NCBI GenBank assembly: GCA_036417435.1
Contig: CM070910.1
Location: forward strand, 70,402,784 to 70,466,783
Direction of reading: 5' to 3'
From: Inia geoffrensis
Lineage: Eukaryota > Chordata > Mammalia > Artiodactyla > Iniidae
DNA: 64,000 nucleotides
Positions within the stretch are counted from its first letter, which is position 1; every line of letters starts with the position of its first letter. The translations under genes were made by a program, and so were the position numbers. This document shows positions 47,141 through 58,251 of this stretch, piece after piece. The notes beneath the pieces were generated by a model. The model searched no databases. It worked only from the letters and a program-made list of their open reading frames with translations, and had not been told where the DNA came from.

Positions 47141-47754
47141 AGAAAACAATACGAGTAGAAAGGAAGTGAAGGCCCAGAAGGAGCCCCTGAAAGGTTTTCC
47201 AACATCATAAAAGGAAGACAGAAACAGACTGAGCAGCAGTAGCTGATGAGATAGGGGGAAAGAAGGAGAATGCCATGAGGTACTAAGAGAACAAGATGTT
47301 TCAGGAAGAGAAAAAAGCACACATTGTGTGGCATGCTTCTGAAAGTTTGTCTAAGAACAAACAAACAAATGGACAGTGTATGCGGCAAGAAAGGGGTGAC
47401 GTTGGCAAGATCCCTTTCACTAGGCAGAAAGGATGGAAATCAGATTCAAGTGGGAAGAAGAGAGAAAAGGAGATGAGGACATAGAAACTGAATACAGACA
47501 AGCCTTTCTAGTGAGTTAGCTGTGAAGGGGAACAGAGAGATGGGCCAGAAGAGATGGGCCAGAAGATGGAGGAGGTCATGGGGTGGGAGGTGAGAGAACA
47601 AACAGCTTCTGACCCAGGGCCAAAGGGCACAGTCCTATCATTTGGTCTGTCCTCAGAGACCCTTTTGCTCTGCCTGTTTTGTGGACCTTCCTCAGCATCA
47701 CCCTCTTCTTGTCCGTGTGGGCTCACAATCTCTCTTCATTTCCCTTAGTTTCCT

Positions 47755-47995
47755 GGTAGCACGGCACAGTCAGCAAAAGCCCAGACCTTAGAGCCAGAAT
47801 CTCAGCATTATCACTAGCCAGCTGTGTGACTATGGACAAGTAACTTATCCTATCTGTGCCTCTGATTCCCTGTTTATAGAATGGAATTGATAATTATAGT
47901 AGTGCCTTACACATAGTTATTATAGAGATTCAATTAGCCAGGAGATTCAAGTCATTCGAATAGTACACGGCAAGTGCTAAGAAACTATTTGTAAA
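47755..47995 (+). repeat. MIR SINE, near full length
   Basis: 'cagctgtgtgactatggac', 'aagtaacttatcctatctg', 'gataattatagtagtgcc' and 'gcaagtgctaagaaactatt' give the whole MIR order. Confidence 0.82.
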
Positions 47996-48660
47996 AGAAA
48001 TAAATGTACACTTTGCAAGAAGATGCTTTGCATTTCTGGAATTTCAGGCAACAATTGAACTAGCCTAGAGAACAGGCTGGCATTACAGTGAGTGGCTCAG
48101 TAACACTACCCAGGAGGCTGGCGTCATAGTCATATATGTGCTTATCTTGTTCAGAATTTGATTCCACTTAATCTAAAGCAGCTCTTGGGATTCAACAAAT
48201 CCTATAATTCTTATAACTGATTTCGCCAGAATAATATTTAATTCCTCAAAATCAGTCAGCATGAGGCAATTTTAAATAAGGTCTCATAACAATAATAATC
48301 TTATTGTAACCCCATCACTAAGGCTTAAACCAGAGAGTGTCCATTTCCTCTTTATTCTTAACACATAATGACTTAGTCTTAAGTATCTAGTTATCTATTG
48401 TGTAACATCCATCACCACGGTTCTATAACAAAGAGTTTCTTTCTTTTTCCATTTATAGTATCTTATAGCTCTCTTGAGAGATTTACATGTGCATAAATCT
48501 GTTACCTGTGCTTAGAGCTTTAAAATAATAAACCAAAATAAAATTTCAGGTCATGTTTTTCCCATGCTATTAATGAAGCCAAAGTTTATTTTGAAAAACG
48601 TGCACCAACTCATACCTATATGAAATGTTCTAACTAAGATGCCTTATCCCAAATACACGC
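47996..48660. other. Unassigned AT-rich DNA
   Basis: No gene or repeat recognised in about 660 bp. Confidence 0.4.
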
Positions 48661-48898
48661 TACTATGGGCTGAATTGTATCCCTTCAAAATTCATATGTT
48701 GAATTCCTAAGCCCCAGAATCTCGCAATGTGACTGTATGTGGAGACAGATCTTTAAAGAGGTAATTAAGGTAACATGAGGTCATAGGGATAGGCATAATA
48801 CAGTATGACTGGTCTCCTTAGACAAAGAGATTGGGACACAGACACACATGGAAGGAAGGCCATGTGAAGACATAGGAAGAAGACAGCCATCTATAGGC

Positions 48899-49334
48899 TG
48901 TCAACCTTTAAAATAAAAATGTAAGCGGTTTAGCCAGCAAAACGGAGTTTATTCAGGAATAGCAAAGGAATTGTGATTCAGGGTGTGCAAACCATGGGGA
49001 ACCACAGGCAAGTCCAGAGAACAAAGGAGAGGAGAGTTCTTTTATAGAGGAAAGGAAGTTGGGAGGGGCCTGTTTTGAATGAAAGTTCATTGCAAAGAGT
49101 GAGGGTTCAGCGTTGTGGCAGTTTCTCATTGGCTGAGCTACGGCAGTTTCTCATTGGCTGGGTTGTTGTTGAACAAGGAGAAAATCTTCCTTCTTCCTGC
49201 TGAGGTATGTAACGTGAGCTTCTTACTGCTGGGATTGTAAAGTCAGCTGTGCTGAGTGGTTCGTGTGTGAGAGCTCCTCCTTCCAGGCTTCTTGACTCCA
49301 TTTTGAATGAGGTTTTCCTTTATTCATTTTCACA
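48899..49334 (-). mobile_element. Solo retroviral LTR (class I type) inside MLT1, reverse strand
   Basis: The 436-bp unit has TG...CA ends and a 4-bp target duplication AGGC/AAGC (one mismatch) at 48895-48898 and 49335-49338. Reading the reverse strand, two CCAAT boxes sit in a 25-bp-spaced direct repeat (49142-49160 and 49117-49135). They are followed by CTATAAAAG (49039-49047) and AATAAA (48948-48953). A 4-bp duplication and a CCAAT/TATA promoter fit a gammaretrovirus-like element. No internal genes remain. Family name unknown. Confidence 0.82.
49039..49160 (-). promoter_or_regulatory. LTR promoter: paired CCAAT boxes and TATA box
   Basis: The complement of the 19-bp word GGCAGTTTCTCATTGGCTG occurs twice, 25 bp apart. 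Each copy contains CCAAT. A TATA box follows about 70 bp downstream. This is a normal U3 layout. Whether it still drives transcription in any tissue is unknown. Confidence 0.65.
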
Positions 49335-49512
49335 AAGCCAAGGAGAGAAGTCTGGAATAGACCCTTTCCTCAGAGCTCTCAAAAGAAACCAACCCTGCCG
49401 ACATCTTAATCTTGGACTTCCAGACTCCAGAATTGTGAGAAAATTAATTTCTGTTGCTTAAACCACCCAGTCCATTGTACATTGTTCTGGTAACCCTAGC
49501 AAACGAATATAC

Positions 49513-50780
49513 ACACTACAGGATAGACTTGCAAGTAGTTAGAGGTTCACAGCTTAGCCATTAGCAAGTCTAAACCCTATAGCCAGGTCAAACCCTGAGT
49601 CAAAGACTTGATTTTTGAGTAGGGTCCATTATGCTAACGAAAAGTTCCCTGCTCGTTGCTAACAGGATTGCCACCAATAATTGGAAAACTCTCAAAATAA
49701 GTAATTTCAAGGAAGGTCTCTACTATGTCACTAGAAGCCCAGCTAAAACTGCCCTTATATCCTGAGGAATGAGCATTAATATCTGTAAGAGTGACATTGC
49801 AGCATAAATTTAATTAACTATAGAACATAAAATGGACATTTGTTAATGGTTATCACGTTTGTCTCTAAAATTCAGGTAACTGTCTATTAATGCTGAAACA
49901 ATAGCATCTTGAGGAAAATACATGCATTGATTGTATTGATGTTTCATGAATTCTGTGTGTTTTTTCCAGCGGTTATGTGGCATCTACTGAGACTATCAGA
50001 ATATGATGGACCATTTATCATTCTAATTGAATCCAGATTGGCTGTTGATAGCTTCTAAGGGCTCACATACAGAATTTCCTGCCTGAAAAAAAAAATGTGT
50101 GAATACAATCCAGCTAGCAAAACAGGTGTAGTCTAACTAAAAACACTTAAGATTGGAATCTTGCATCCAACTTGTAGCTTCAACTCTGTTCTCCTCGCAA
50201 CACTCAGGTGAGAACAAGAAGGCACTACAGTAAGGCACTACAGTCCTCTTGGCTTTTCTGGTTTTCTCTTCAGAGCTGTTCTATGAGGATGTCCTTCAAC
50301 TTCACCTGTGTGAGAAACGAGGATGCTGACACAGGACTGGAGAGTCAGCAAAAGCCAAACTTTACCTAGCCCCTGTCACTGTGGGGTTAGCAAAAGTTCT
50401 CATCTCTAAATATCTGTGGTCCCTCAGTCTCGAAATTCCCTTCCTCACTCCCACCCCAAAGTCACACATTCAATGGTGAGGACAGACACCACATGTTATT
50501 TGTGTTTGTATCCCCAGATCGAAGAACAGACTCCACCAATATCCACTGAAGAGACGATTGAAGGAATAGGTAATCAAAGGATGTTTATTGAACTGAACTG
50601 AACTGACATCTCTTTTTAAATGAAATCCTTGTGGAATCCTAGTACCTAAAATATTGCTCTGATCTGAAGGTGGAGGAGAGCTCATCAGCTCAACCTTCCC
50701 TTCAAACACTCCTTTTCCCTTTCCCCATCGCCACACAACACACATGACCACCCAAGGCATCTCTGTGGAATATGGTGTGA
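49513..50780. other. Unassigned DNA
   Basis: About 1.27 kb with no gene or known repeat recognised. A 105-codon reverse frame at 50470 has no domain. Confidence 0.4.
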
Positions 50781-50784
50781 AAAT

Positions 50785-50965
50785 CACAGGCAGTAGCAGA
50801 AAGAGCCCTAGGTCAAAGTCAGAAGATCTGCTCTTCAGTTATGTGACATTAGCCACTTCTGTTAACATTTCTTTATTTCATCTCTCTCAACAGTAAAGTA
50901 GGAAAAAATCATACTATCCACGCCACTGGCCAAAATGCACTATCAAAGTACATAGTAAAGTAGCT
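50785..50965 (+). repeat. MIR SINE
   Basis: 'agaagatctgctcttcagtt', 'atgtgacattagccacttc' and 'agtaaagtaggaaaaaatc' are in MIR order. Diverged. Confidence 0.55.
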
Positions 50966-51094
50966 AGAGCTTAGATAATCTAGTCATTTCTCAAGTGACA
51001 CAAAACAAAGAAAGACGTTATAGTTTCTCTCTTCACCTAGGCACCATTAAAAAAAGTCCTCTTTTCTTTCCAACTTATTTGAACTTAAAAAAAA

Positions 51095-51915
51095 ATTTCA
51101 CCCATTTCTCCCACTCACACCCTCACCACCACATCTAGCCACCACAATCTGTACTCTGCATCTATGAGCTTAGTTTAAATTCCACATATAGGAAGCTTCA
51201 TATAGTATTTGTCTTTCTCTGTCTGACCTCGCTTAACATAATACCCTTGAGTCCACTCATGCTGTGGCAAACGGCAAGATTTCCTTCTTCTTTATGGCTG
51301 AATAGTATTTCATTGTATATATAACACAATTTCTTTATCTATTAGTCCATCAGTGGACACTTACGTTGTTTCCATGTCTTGGCTATTGTAAATAATGCAG
51401 CAATGAACATGAGGGTGCATACATCTTTTTGAATTAATGTTTTCCTTTTCTTATAAGTGTCCAGAAGTGGAATTGCTGGATCATATGATAGTTCTATTTT
51501 TAATTTTTTGAGGAGCCTTCTATAGTGGCTGCACCAATTTACATTCCCACCAACAGTGTATAAATGTTCCCTTTTCTCCACTTCCTTGCTAACACTTATT
51601 TGTGTTCTTTTTGATAATAACCATTCTAACAGGTGTGAGGTGATATCTCACTGTGGTTTGATTTGCATTTTCCTGATGATTAATAATGTAGAGCATCCTT
51701 TCATGTACCTGCTGGCCATCTGTATGTCTTCTTTGAGACCTGTATCTACTCAGATCTTTTGCCTATTTTTTAATCAGATTGGTCTTTTTCGTTTGTTTTT
51801 GTTTTTAGTTGTATAAGTTCTTTATTAATTTTGGATATTAGTCCTTTATGAGACATATGATTTGCAAATATTTCCTCTCATTAAGTAGGTTGCCTTTTCG
51901 TTTTATTGAAATGTT
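51095..51915 (-). mobile_element. L1 LINE fragment, ORF2 end, reverse strand
   Basis: Complement of the ORF2 C-terminal third with many stops. Forward-strand markers are 'ttccacatataggaagcttc', 'tttatggctgaatagtattt', 'cttggctattgtaaataatg' and 'ggtgtgaggtgatatctc'. A short open piece at 51342-51581 reads 'YDPAIPLLDTYKKR'. It is more diverged than the L1 at 58 kb and belongs to an older subfamily. Confidence 0.85.
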
Positions 51916-52915
51916 CTTTTTTTTTTTTTCAGAGGAGAAATACCATTATGAATTAATCACTACATGACAGTAGCCAAATACTTTAAACAAAGTGGCTCCC
52001 CAGCCCCAGCCCCTGTCTTTATTAGGAAATACCCAGGGCTAGTAAACACAGTATTTTCAAAATCCAGTGATTTGATCTCATACTCATTGGATAAAGACTC
52101 AATTGTTAGTTTACGGGGATTTTTTCCTCTAGAGCCAGACACTTAGGCCAAATAATATGGACATGTTAAATCTGAATCAAAAATTGCATAATAGCACATT
52201 TCCTTGGCTTTCATTACCAAGCTAAATCAAAGTATGATTAAGAACAACAAAATACAGTAGAGCACAACAATTTCCAGCAATGTCAACCATTAAAAGGGAT
52301 AATAAATAAAGCTAATTCATTGTGCATACAGCAGAGCATTAACTGATGACTCAAGTGTCTGTCAAAATTGTTCAGGCACAGCTGGGTGCTGTAGGCCATT
52401 TGCACTGACTCAGCCTCCCAATTAAAATATTTCCAGCCACTGGGAAATCACAGATCTTTCTAAATACTGGGACCTGTTTCCAGTGGGCTACTGTCTGAGT
52501 ACCCTACATTTTTCTCCAGGACTCTTCCTGGGGTTAAAAAAAGAGGGGCAAGGGGGAAGCAATTTCGTTTGCACTAAAACCTCCTTCTACTGTCTAATTC
52601 ATTCTTCCTTCCCCTCCTAATATCTCAAATGCTTCAAACAGAGGGAAGAAGTATGCATGACAATTGATAAAAGAGCCCTTAAGATGAGATATTCACTCCA
52701 AAAAGCATAGAAGTGGAGACTCAAGTCTGGATAAACTTTGTGAGCAATCTGAGACAGTGAAGATTTCGGAACTTGGAAAAAACCAGTCCTTGGAAACAGG
52801 CCCATGGAGTCCTTGACGTGACTACCTTTGGGTAGAAACGGGCCCCTAGAAATCAGCTGACCATACCCATTTATTAAATCTGTGCCTAACTAAACTGATG
52901 TGTCAATTCTAGTCC
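51916..52915. other. Unassigned DNA
   Basis: No gene or known repeat recognised in 1 kb. Confidence 0.4.
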
Positions 52916-52919
52916 ACTG

Positions 52920-53140
52920 TGTAGGTCCTGGAGCAGGGCCACGTGGACTTGAATGCCAGTGCCACCACTTATGAAACCTGTCACTTTGAACACTTTATGT
53001 AATCCTCAGTCTATTTCTCATTTGTGAATGAAGGATAATAAAGCTGCCTATCTCATTGGTTATTGCGAAGATGAGTTGTGATCAAAAACACATGTTATGC
53101 ACTGGTACATGGTAAGTACACAATGATTGTTAGCTTAGCT
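52920..53140 (+). repeat. MIR SINE
   Basis: 'cttgaatgccagtgccacc', 'ctcatttgtgaatgaagg', 'ataataaagctgcctatc' and 'ggttattgcgaagatgag' give MIR order. Confidence 0.75.
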
Positions 53141-55240
53141 CTTGGATGACCAACAAATGAAATAGCTTGTCTCTTATATGATCAATGTGTAAATGCCCTT
53201 AATCTTCATTATTCACCATCACTTAAAGAAGTTCTTTCATACTATTCCTGATGCCCAACCAGATCTAGAAATAACAAAATGGGTTCTGTATCCTTGCCTT
53301 GTTCTTTATTGCATCTAGTTGCTCTATGGAAGTTAGGGAGATTCCAGTTCCCTGAATGAGCTGATTCTTCCCAAGTCCAAAGGAGAGGAAAACGAAGCAA
53401 CAACGTAGAGGCCACATTGTGTGTGTGTTTTCTATCGAGTAGACAAGACACTCTAAGGTTATGGTGATTGAGAAATGTCAGAACTGACTCTGAGAAAACC
53501 ACAATGACAGTTAACCTAAATCCAAAGGATCGTAACACTTAGTCTCACGGCAACCTGATCACCACTGTTGTTTGCTCCTTGATTACTAGTCACTGGGAAC
53601 CAAGACAAAGATTTCCCACCAGTGCATGGGCTCGGTGCTCTCATTTTACATGCAGTCTGCTTTATTCTTATACATAAAGATGGAATAATCACCATCCACT
53701 GATGTGACCATGGACAAACTAAAAAACAACAACAAAAAAAGAACAACAACAACAACAAAAAAAACAGTATAATTACTCTCTGGTATGAACAATAAGTCAT
53801 TGGAGAGCATATGATTTTGTGTGGCCTAGTATTTAACAGCTACATAGCTGAGAATAGAATAAGGCCTACTTACTTCTATTTCACATTAGTGAGTCATAGA
53901 ATAATATGATCCAGGGTTAATAGGGACCTCAAACTTATCAATGGCTCTGTGATAATTCACCAAAATCAACTGATTTACAAAGACCAAAGCACCAAAAATA
54001 TACTTGTAAATCTCTTATAAAGTGTAGAAATGGCCTTTTTGTTTAGAAAAAGTTATGGGTCACTTTTACATATAAAAATAATGAAAAATAAAATAAAATA
54101 AAAACAAGGTCCAAGATAATCTGGGAAAACAAAGATTGAAAGAATGAGAACAAGACACCATCATGGAATAAGACAGAGAAATAAGAGCTTTGCCGTATTT
54201 CCTCTGAGGATAAGCACCTAGGTGTTCAGATGAGCCACTGGCTACTGAGGATAAGAACCAAGGGGGATCCTCAACCAACCAAAGGCAATTTATTCATCTT
54301 TTCTGAAAAATAAATGTAGAAGGGAAAAGAGAAAATAATCTGAGAGGGAGGGCAGGTGCCCTGAAGACAGGGAGTGTTCAGGGGAAGTGAGAATGCCTGC
54401 TGACAACAGGGAGGAGACACTTTGGAAGGTAGAAACCTTGCATGGGGGTGTTTTAATGGAAATGCTGTGCATGGTGAACATGACAACTCTCTATAACCCC
54501 AAAAAGATTCAATAAAGAGTATTCACAGATGAAAAACTTTTTATAGTTGGAGTTTATCTGGAAAAAAGTAAAGGGGATCAGTTCTGTGGCCTGGCTTACC
54601 GAGTCAACAGCTAAGTGATAAAGTAATGGGAACTTAAAAATTTACACATGGAAGACTGGGAGGCAGAGGTTAGGGTGCCTGGAACTGGTAGAAGATTAGA
54701 TTTGGAGAGAGAAGGTGGGAGATTCCCAAGAAAAGTGAGAGGTATCCGTCATGGATGGCCAAAGACCTTTTAACAACAGTCACATTTTTTAACATTCAGT
54801 GTTAGATTAGTTCCTGTTCTGTGAATATATCCCATTCGATTATTCCAAAACCTTCATTAATTTTAGGTTATAGCAATATATTTTATGTCTGATGTATCTT
54901 CCCTTTAATAACTATTATAAAAATATCAACATTTTGGACAAAATATAAAACAACTTTCTAAAACCACTAGCGAGCAATGAAAAGCAGGCAGAAATAAGGA
55001 GATAGGAGCTTTGAAAGAAGGGAAGTACACTAATGATACCCAAATTTAACAGGCTTTTTCATTTACAGTGCTTTCTGGTTGCCACTAATAGTACTTCCCA
55101 GATGCACAGGAGGGGAGCCCATACAGAAAGGAGAGGTGCCTAGGGAGTCGGAGATCAAAGTTTAAGGTTACCAGACTGGTGGGAAATTGGGTGAAGGGAA
55201 TCCAGAAAGGAGAGAGCTACAGAGAGAAAAGTCACAAAAC
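53141..55240. other. Unassigned DNA with simple repeats
   Basis: About 2.1 kb without a recognised gene. Simple repeats are a (CAA)n run at 53722-53766 and an (AAAAT)n run at 54075-54105. Reverse frames of 94 and 98 codons near 53.2-53.8 kb lack domains. Confidence 0.4.
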
Positions 55241-55242
55241 CT

Positions 55243-55372
55243 AACTAGATCCTGCATGCCACAACTAACAGAGCCCACATGTCGCAACTAAAGATCCCAC
55301 ATGCCTCAACAAAGATCTCGCACACAGCAACAAAGATCCCTGGCACAGCCAAATAAATAAATAGCTTTTAAA
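55243..55372 (+). mobile_element. tRNA-Glu SINE 3' part with internal about 22-bp repeats
   Basis: Five imperfect units of the type 'agatcccacatgcNNcaac' follow one another and end 'cacagccaaataaataaata'. This is the repeated tail of an artiodactyl SINE. The tRNA head is missing. Confidence 0.72.
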
Positions 55373-55734
55373 ATGCCCTCAAATGGTTACTGACTCCTAA
55401 AACGAAATGCAAAGAGCAAGGCTGTGAGGAGTCTAGTGGGAAGCAGCAGCTGGAAGGATAAGAAGTGAGATGTTAGCAGCTGCCTAATAGCATGAATATA
55501 GCAATTAAGATGAAGTCCTGAGCTGTTACTAAGATATCAGAGGAGCCACACCTTAGGATTAAAGGCCATATCTCAGAACTAAGGGCTGAAGTTTTAGACT
55601 AAGGGAAAAATAAATAAATAAATAAACCTATCCCAACAAAGTTTAGAACCAGGCCACTGTAGGATCAGAGTAATCAGACAATCCTCTTTAGAAGAAGGTG
55701 ATCAAGTTCTTATCCTACCCACCCCTGCAAAAAA

Positions 55735-55880
55735 AGGGTAACTATTCAAGGTGATAGATGTTTTAATTAACTTGAATGTGGGAATGATTTCACTATATAT
55801 ATATCAAAGCATCACATTGTGCACTTTAAATATGTTGCAATGTATTTGTCAATAATACCTCAATAAAGCTGGGGTGGGGG
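55735..55880 (+). mobile_element. Old L1M LINE 3' end
   Basis: 'ggtgatagatgttttaatta', 'catcacattgtgcacttta' and 'aatacctcaataaagctgg' are the last bases of an old L1, including AATAAA. Confidence 0.75.
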
Positions 55881-55979
55881 AGAAAATAAAGAAGGTAATC
55901 AAGTGTCTACATTGTATCATCCACAATATTCAATACACAAAATAAGTCAATAGACATGCCAAGAAGGACAATGTAACAC

Positions 55980-56835
55980 AGTCAATAAAAGGAAAGGAAT
56001 AGATGACCCAGATTATGGAATTAACAGCCAAAGATTTTAAAATAACTTTATAAATATTTTAAATTGATAGGAAAGGATGCATATAAAGAGGGAATAGTTT
56101 CAAGAGAGATGTGGAAACTCTAAAAAGAAAAAAAATCAAATTGAATTTCTAGAATTAAAAAATACAATATCTAGGGCTTCCCTGGTGGCACAGTGGTTGA
56201 GAGTCCTCCTGCCAATGCAGGGGACACGGGTTCGTGCCCCGGTCCGGGAAGATCCCACATGCCGCGGAGCGGCTGGGCCCGTGAGCCATGGCCGCTGAGC
56301 CTGCGTGTCCGGAGCCTGTGCTCCGCCACGGGAGAGGCCACAACAGTGAGAGGCCCGCGTACCACAAAAAAAAAAAAAAGAAAAAAAGAAAAAAGAAGAA
56401 GAAGAAAAAATGCAATATCTAAATTTTAAAAAATATTTGGGATAACATCAAATTGGACACTGCAAATAAAAAGGATCAATGAACTTTAAGACAAGTAAAT
56501 AAAAATTACTGAAACTAAGACCAAGGAGAAGAAAAGACTGAAGAAAATTTTGAGAAACAATTATTTTCAGTGTGAAGTTATGCACCCACAGAAATTGTAA
56601 AATTAGTGTGAGAGTCAAATAGAACATTTTTAGACTTGCAAGATCTCAAAAGACTAACCATCCATACACTTCAAAGCTACCGAAGAATGTAGCCAATCAA
56701 AATGAAGGTGTAAGTCATAACAGAGGAAGAGACAGAACTCTGTTGAGTGTTTGAGGGAATAGGACAGGGAAAAGAACTAAATCCTCATCTTCCACAGTAG
56801 GAAGTCAATGAATAATGCTTGAAATGGAAAACTCA
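55980..56835 (+). mobile_element. HAL1/L1M ORF1-region fragment with nested SINE
   Basis: 'gattttaaaataactttat', 'gaatttctagaattaaaaa', 'gacactgcaaataaaaagg' and 'agacttgcaagatctcaaa' occur in the order of the ORF1 part of HAL1 or old L1M elements. A CHR SINE interrupts it at 56174-56408. No intact frame remains. Confidence 0.6.
56174..56408 (+). mobile_element. Cetacean CHR-type SINE
   Basis: Full-length copy. Its tail has grown into A-rich (GAA)-type sequence. Target duplication AATRCAATATCTA at 56161-56173 and 56409-56421 (one mismatch). Confidence 0.94.
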
Positions 56836-58250
56836 AGATATAACAGTAAAAGTATGTGTTTTGGAGCTGTGGGTACTACCAAAATAACCAGCCAAAAGAG
56901 TTCAAAGTAGCTGCCTTTGGAAGAAGAATTTTGGCTCCGGAAGGCGGAGCAATCAGAGTTCTGCTGCTTGCCATAGTGCTGTGGAATACTTTATTCCTTA
57001 AATAATAAGATTATTTAACCTTGATTAAAACAAAGCCTTAATTTTTTTAAAAAAAGAAAAAAATATATAAGATATATACAGTATCTGAAAAACCAAAGAA
57101 GAGTAAAACTAGAACTTAACCATAAAATAAAAAATGATTCTTCAGAGAAGAAAAATTGAGGGGGGGTGGGGGGGATATTTTAAATCTAGGGATTAGGTTA
57201 ACTAGTAAGACTATGGTTTCTAACTTTAATTTGAAAACTTTCATAATGAGATTAACTTATTCTAGGGAGGTTATAAGAACTATTTCTAAAAGGTAACTTA
57301 ATCCATAGGAATTTGGGAAAAGAAGACAAGTGACTGTGAAATCAAATGAGCAAGCAGATATAATAATCCCAAATAGCTAGAAATCTTGTATTTCAGGAGA
57401 GGGGGAAAGTAAAAGAATTTTCCTTTAGACTGTAATTCTACAATTGTAAAAAGACAACAACAACAACAAAAAAGCACAAATAAATCTCTTGAAAAAGACA
57501 TAAAATGATTACTCTTGGTAGAGTGCTATAGTCTATTGCGAAGGGAATTGTTTTCAGGTAACCCTGGGTTGACAGATGTGTTACCAAACCCAGTGCTTTT
57601 ACACAGAGTGGCTGGAGGTAATACAGTGTATTACCTTCTCTGCAAGCATTTCACCAACCCAGATCGAGTCCCTGATGTATCAACACTTCAGAGATTTAAC
57701 TGTGTTCATATAATTATGACAAGAAAACATAGAACTCTCTGCACATTATCTAGTTGTAAAGATGCTTACTCTTATTCTCTTATTCTCATTAGGAATTTTT
57801 TAGTTAAGAGTTTATAACCACTGTATAAATCATGCTTAGTTTATTAATAGGATGATAATGCAGAAGACAGAAAAATATTATTTTTTGTTAGAGAGGTAAA
57901 AGAAGAAGGTAAAAGGAGGAAACAGAACTAGCATTTACTGAGTACAGACCCCCATTTAGAGACATTATCTCTGTGAACTGTAAAGTAAGTAACTATTTGT
58001 TTTATTTCAGGTTCCCTAGAAAACAGAGCCACAGGCAAATATTGAGAGTTAACGTTTTTTGGAAAAAAGCAATTTCAGGGCAGCAAGGAAGAGCAAAAGA
58101 GAAATGATACAAGAACTTAGGAATTAATTCAAGGCATTGCTGACATGTAACTTTTGCCTTGCATACTGACTTTGGAACCTAGCCTCATGAAAGTGACTAC
58201 TGCTGGGTGTGCTGTCTTCCATGCTATCCCTTAGAGGGATAAAAAGTCGA
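56836..58250. other. Unassigned DNA
   Basis: About 1.4 kb. A G-rich tract lies at 57155-57173 and a (CAA)n run near 57455-57470. A 100-codon frame at 57515-57817 has no recognisable domain. No gene called. Confidence 0.4.
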
Positions 58251-58251
58251 C

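Larger units (their letters stand above)
45820..47560 (-). mobile_element. Long L2 LINE, reverse strand, with two insertions
   Basis: The complement of the L2 ORF can be followed from 'agtcagggtgggcccctctc' through 'gatcatggtagagaattt', 'ttttaagcaggtaagtgac', 'aattactggagggatag', 'tatgtcatcagcatgtag' and, after an MLT1, to 'aaggggaacagagagatgg'. It is one of the longest L2 stretches visible here. An L2/MIR 3' end (46095-46175) and an MLT1 LTR (46768-47140) interrupt it. A short tandem repeat of 'agatgggccagaag' lies at 47538-47566. Confidence 0.68.
48665..49512 (+). mobile_element. MLT1 (ERVL-MaLR) LTR split by a younger LTR
   Basis: The left part (48665-48898) has 'tgggctgaattgtatccc', 'tatgttgaattcctaagcc' and 'aaggaaggccatgtgaag'. 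The right part (49335-49512) has 'cttggacttccagactcc', 'gagaaaattaatttctgttg' and 'aaaccacccagtcc'. Joined across the insert, the two halves are collinear with MLT1. Confidence 0.85.

Noticed and set aside
55243..55372. Regularly spaced about 22-bp repeats resembling an array
   Set aside because: Units are directly adjacent and match the repeated tail of an artiodactyl SINE. There are no unique spacers, so it is not a CRISPR array.
57515..57817. 100-codon forward frame
   Set aside because: AT-rich surroundings, no domain, no splice or promoter evidence.
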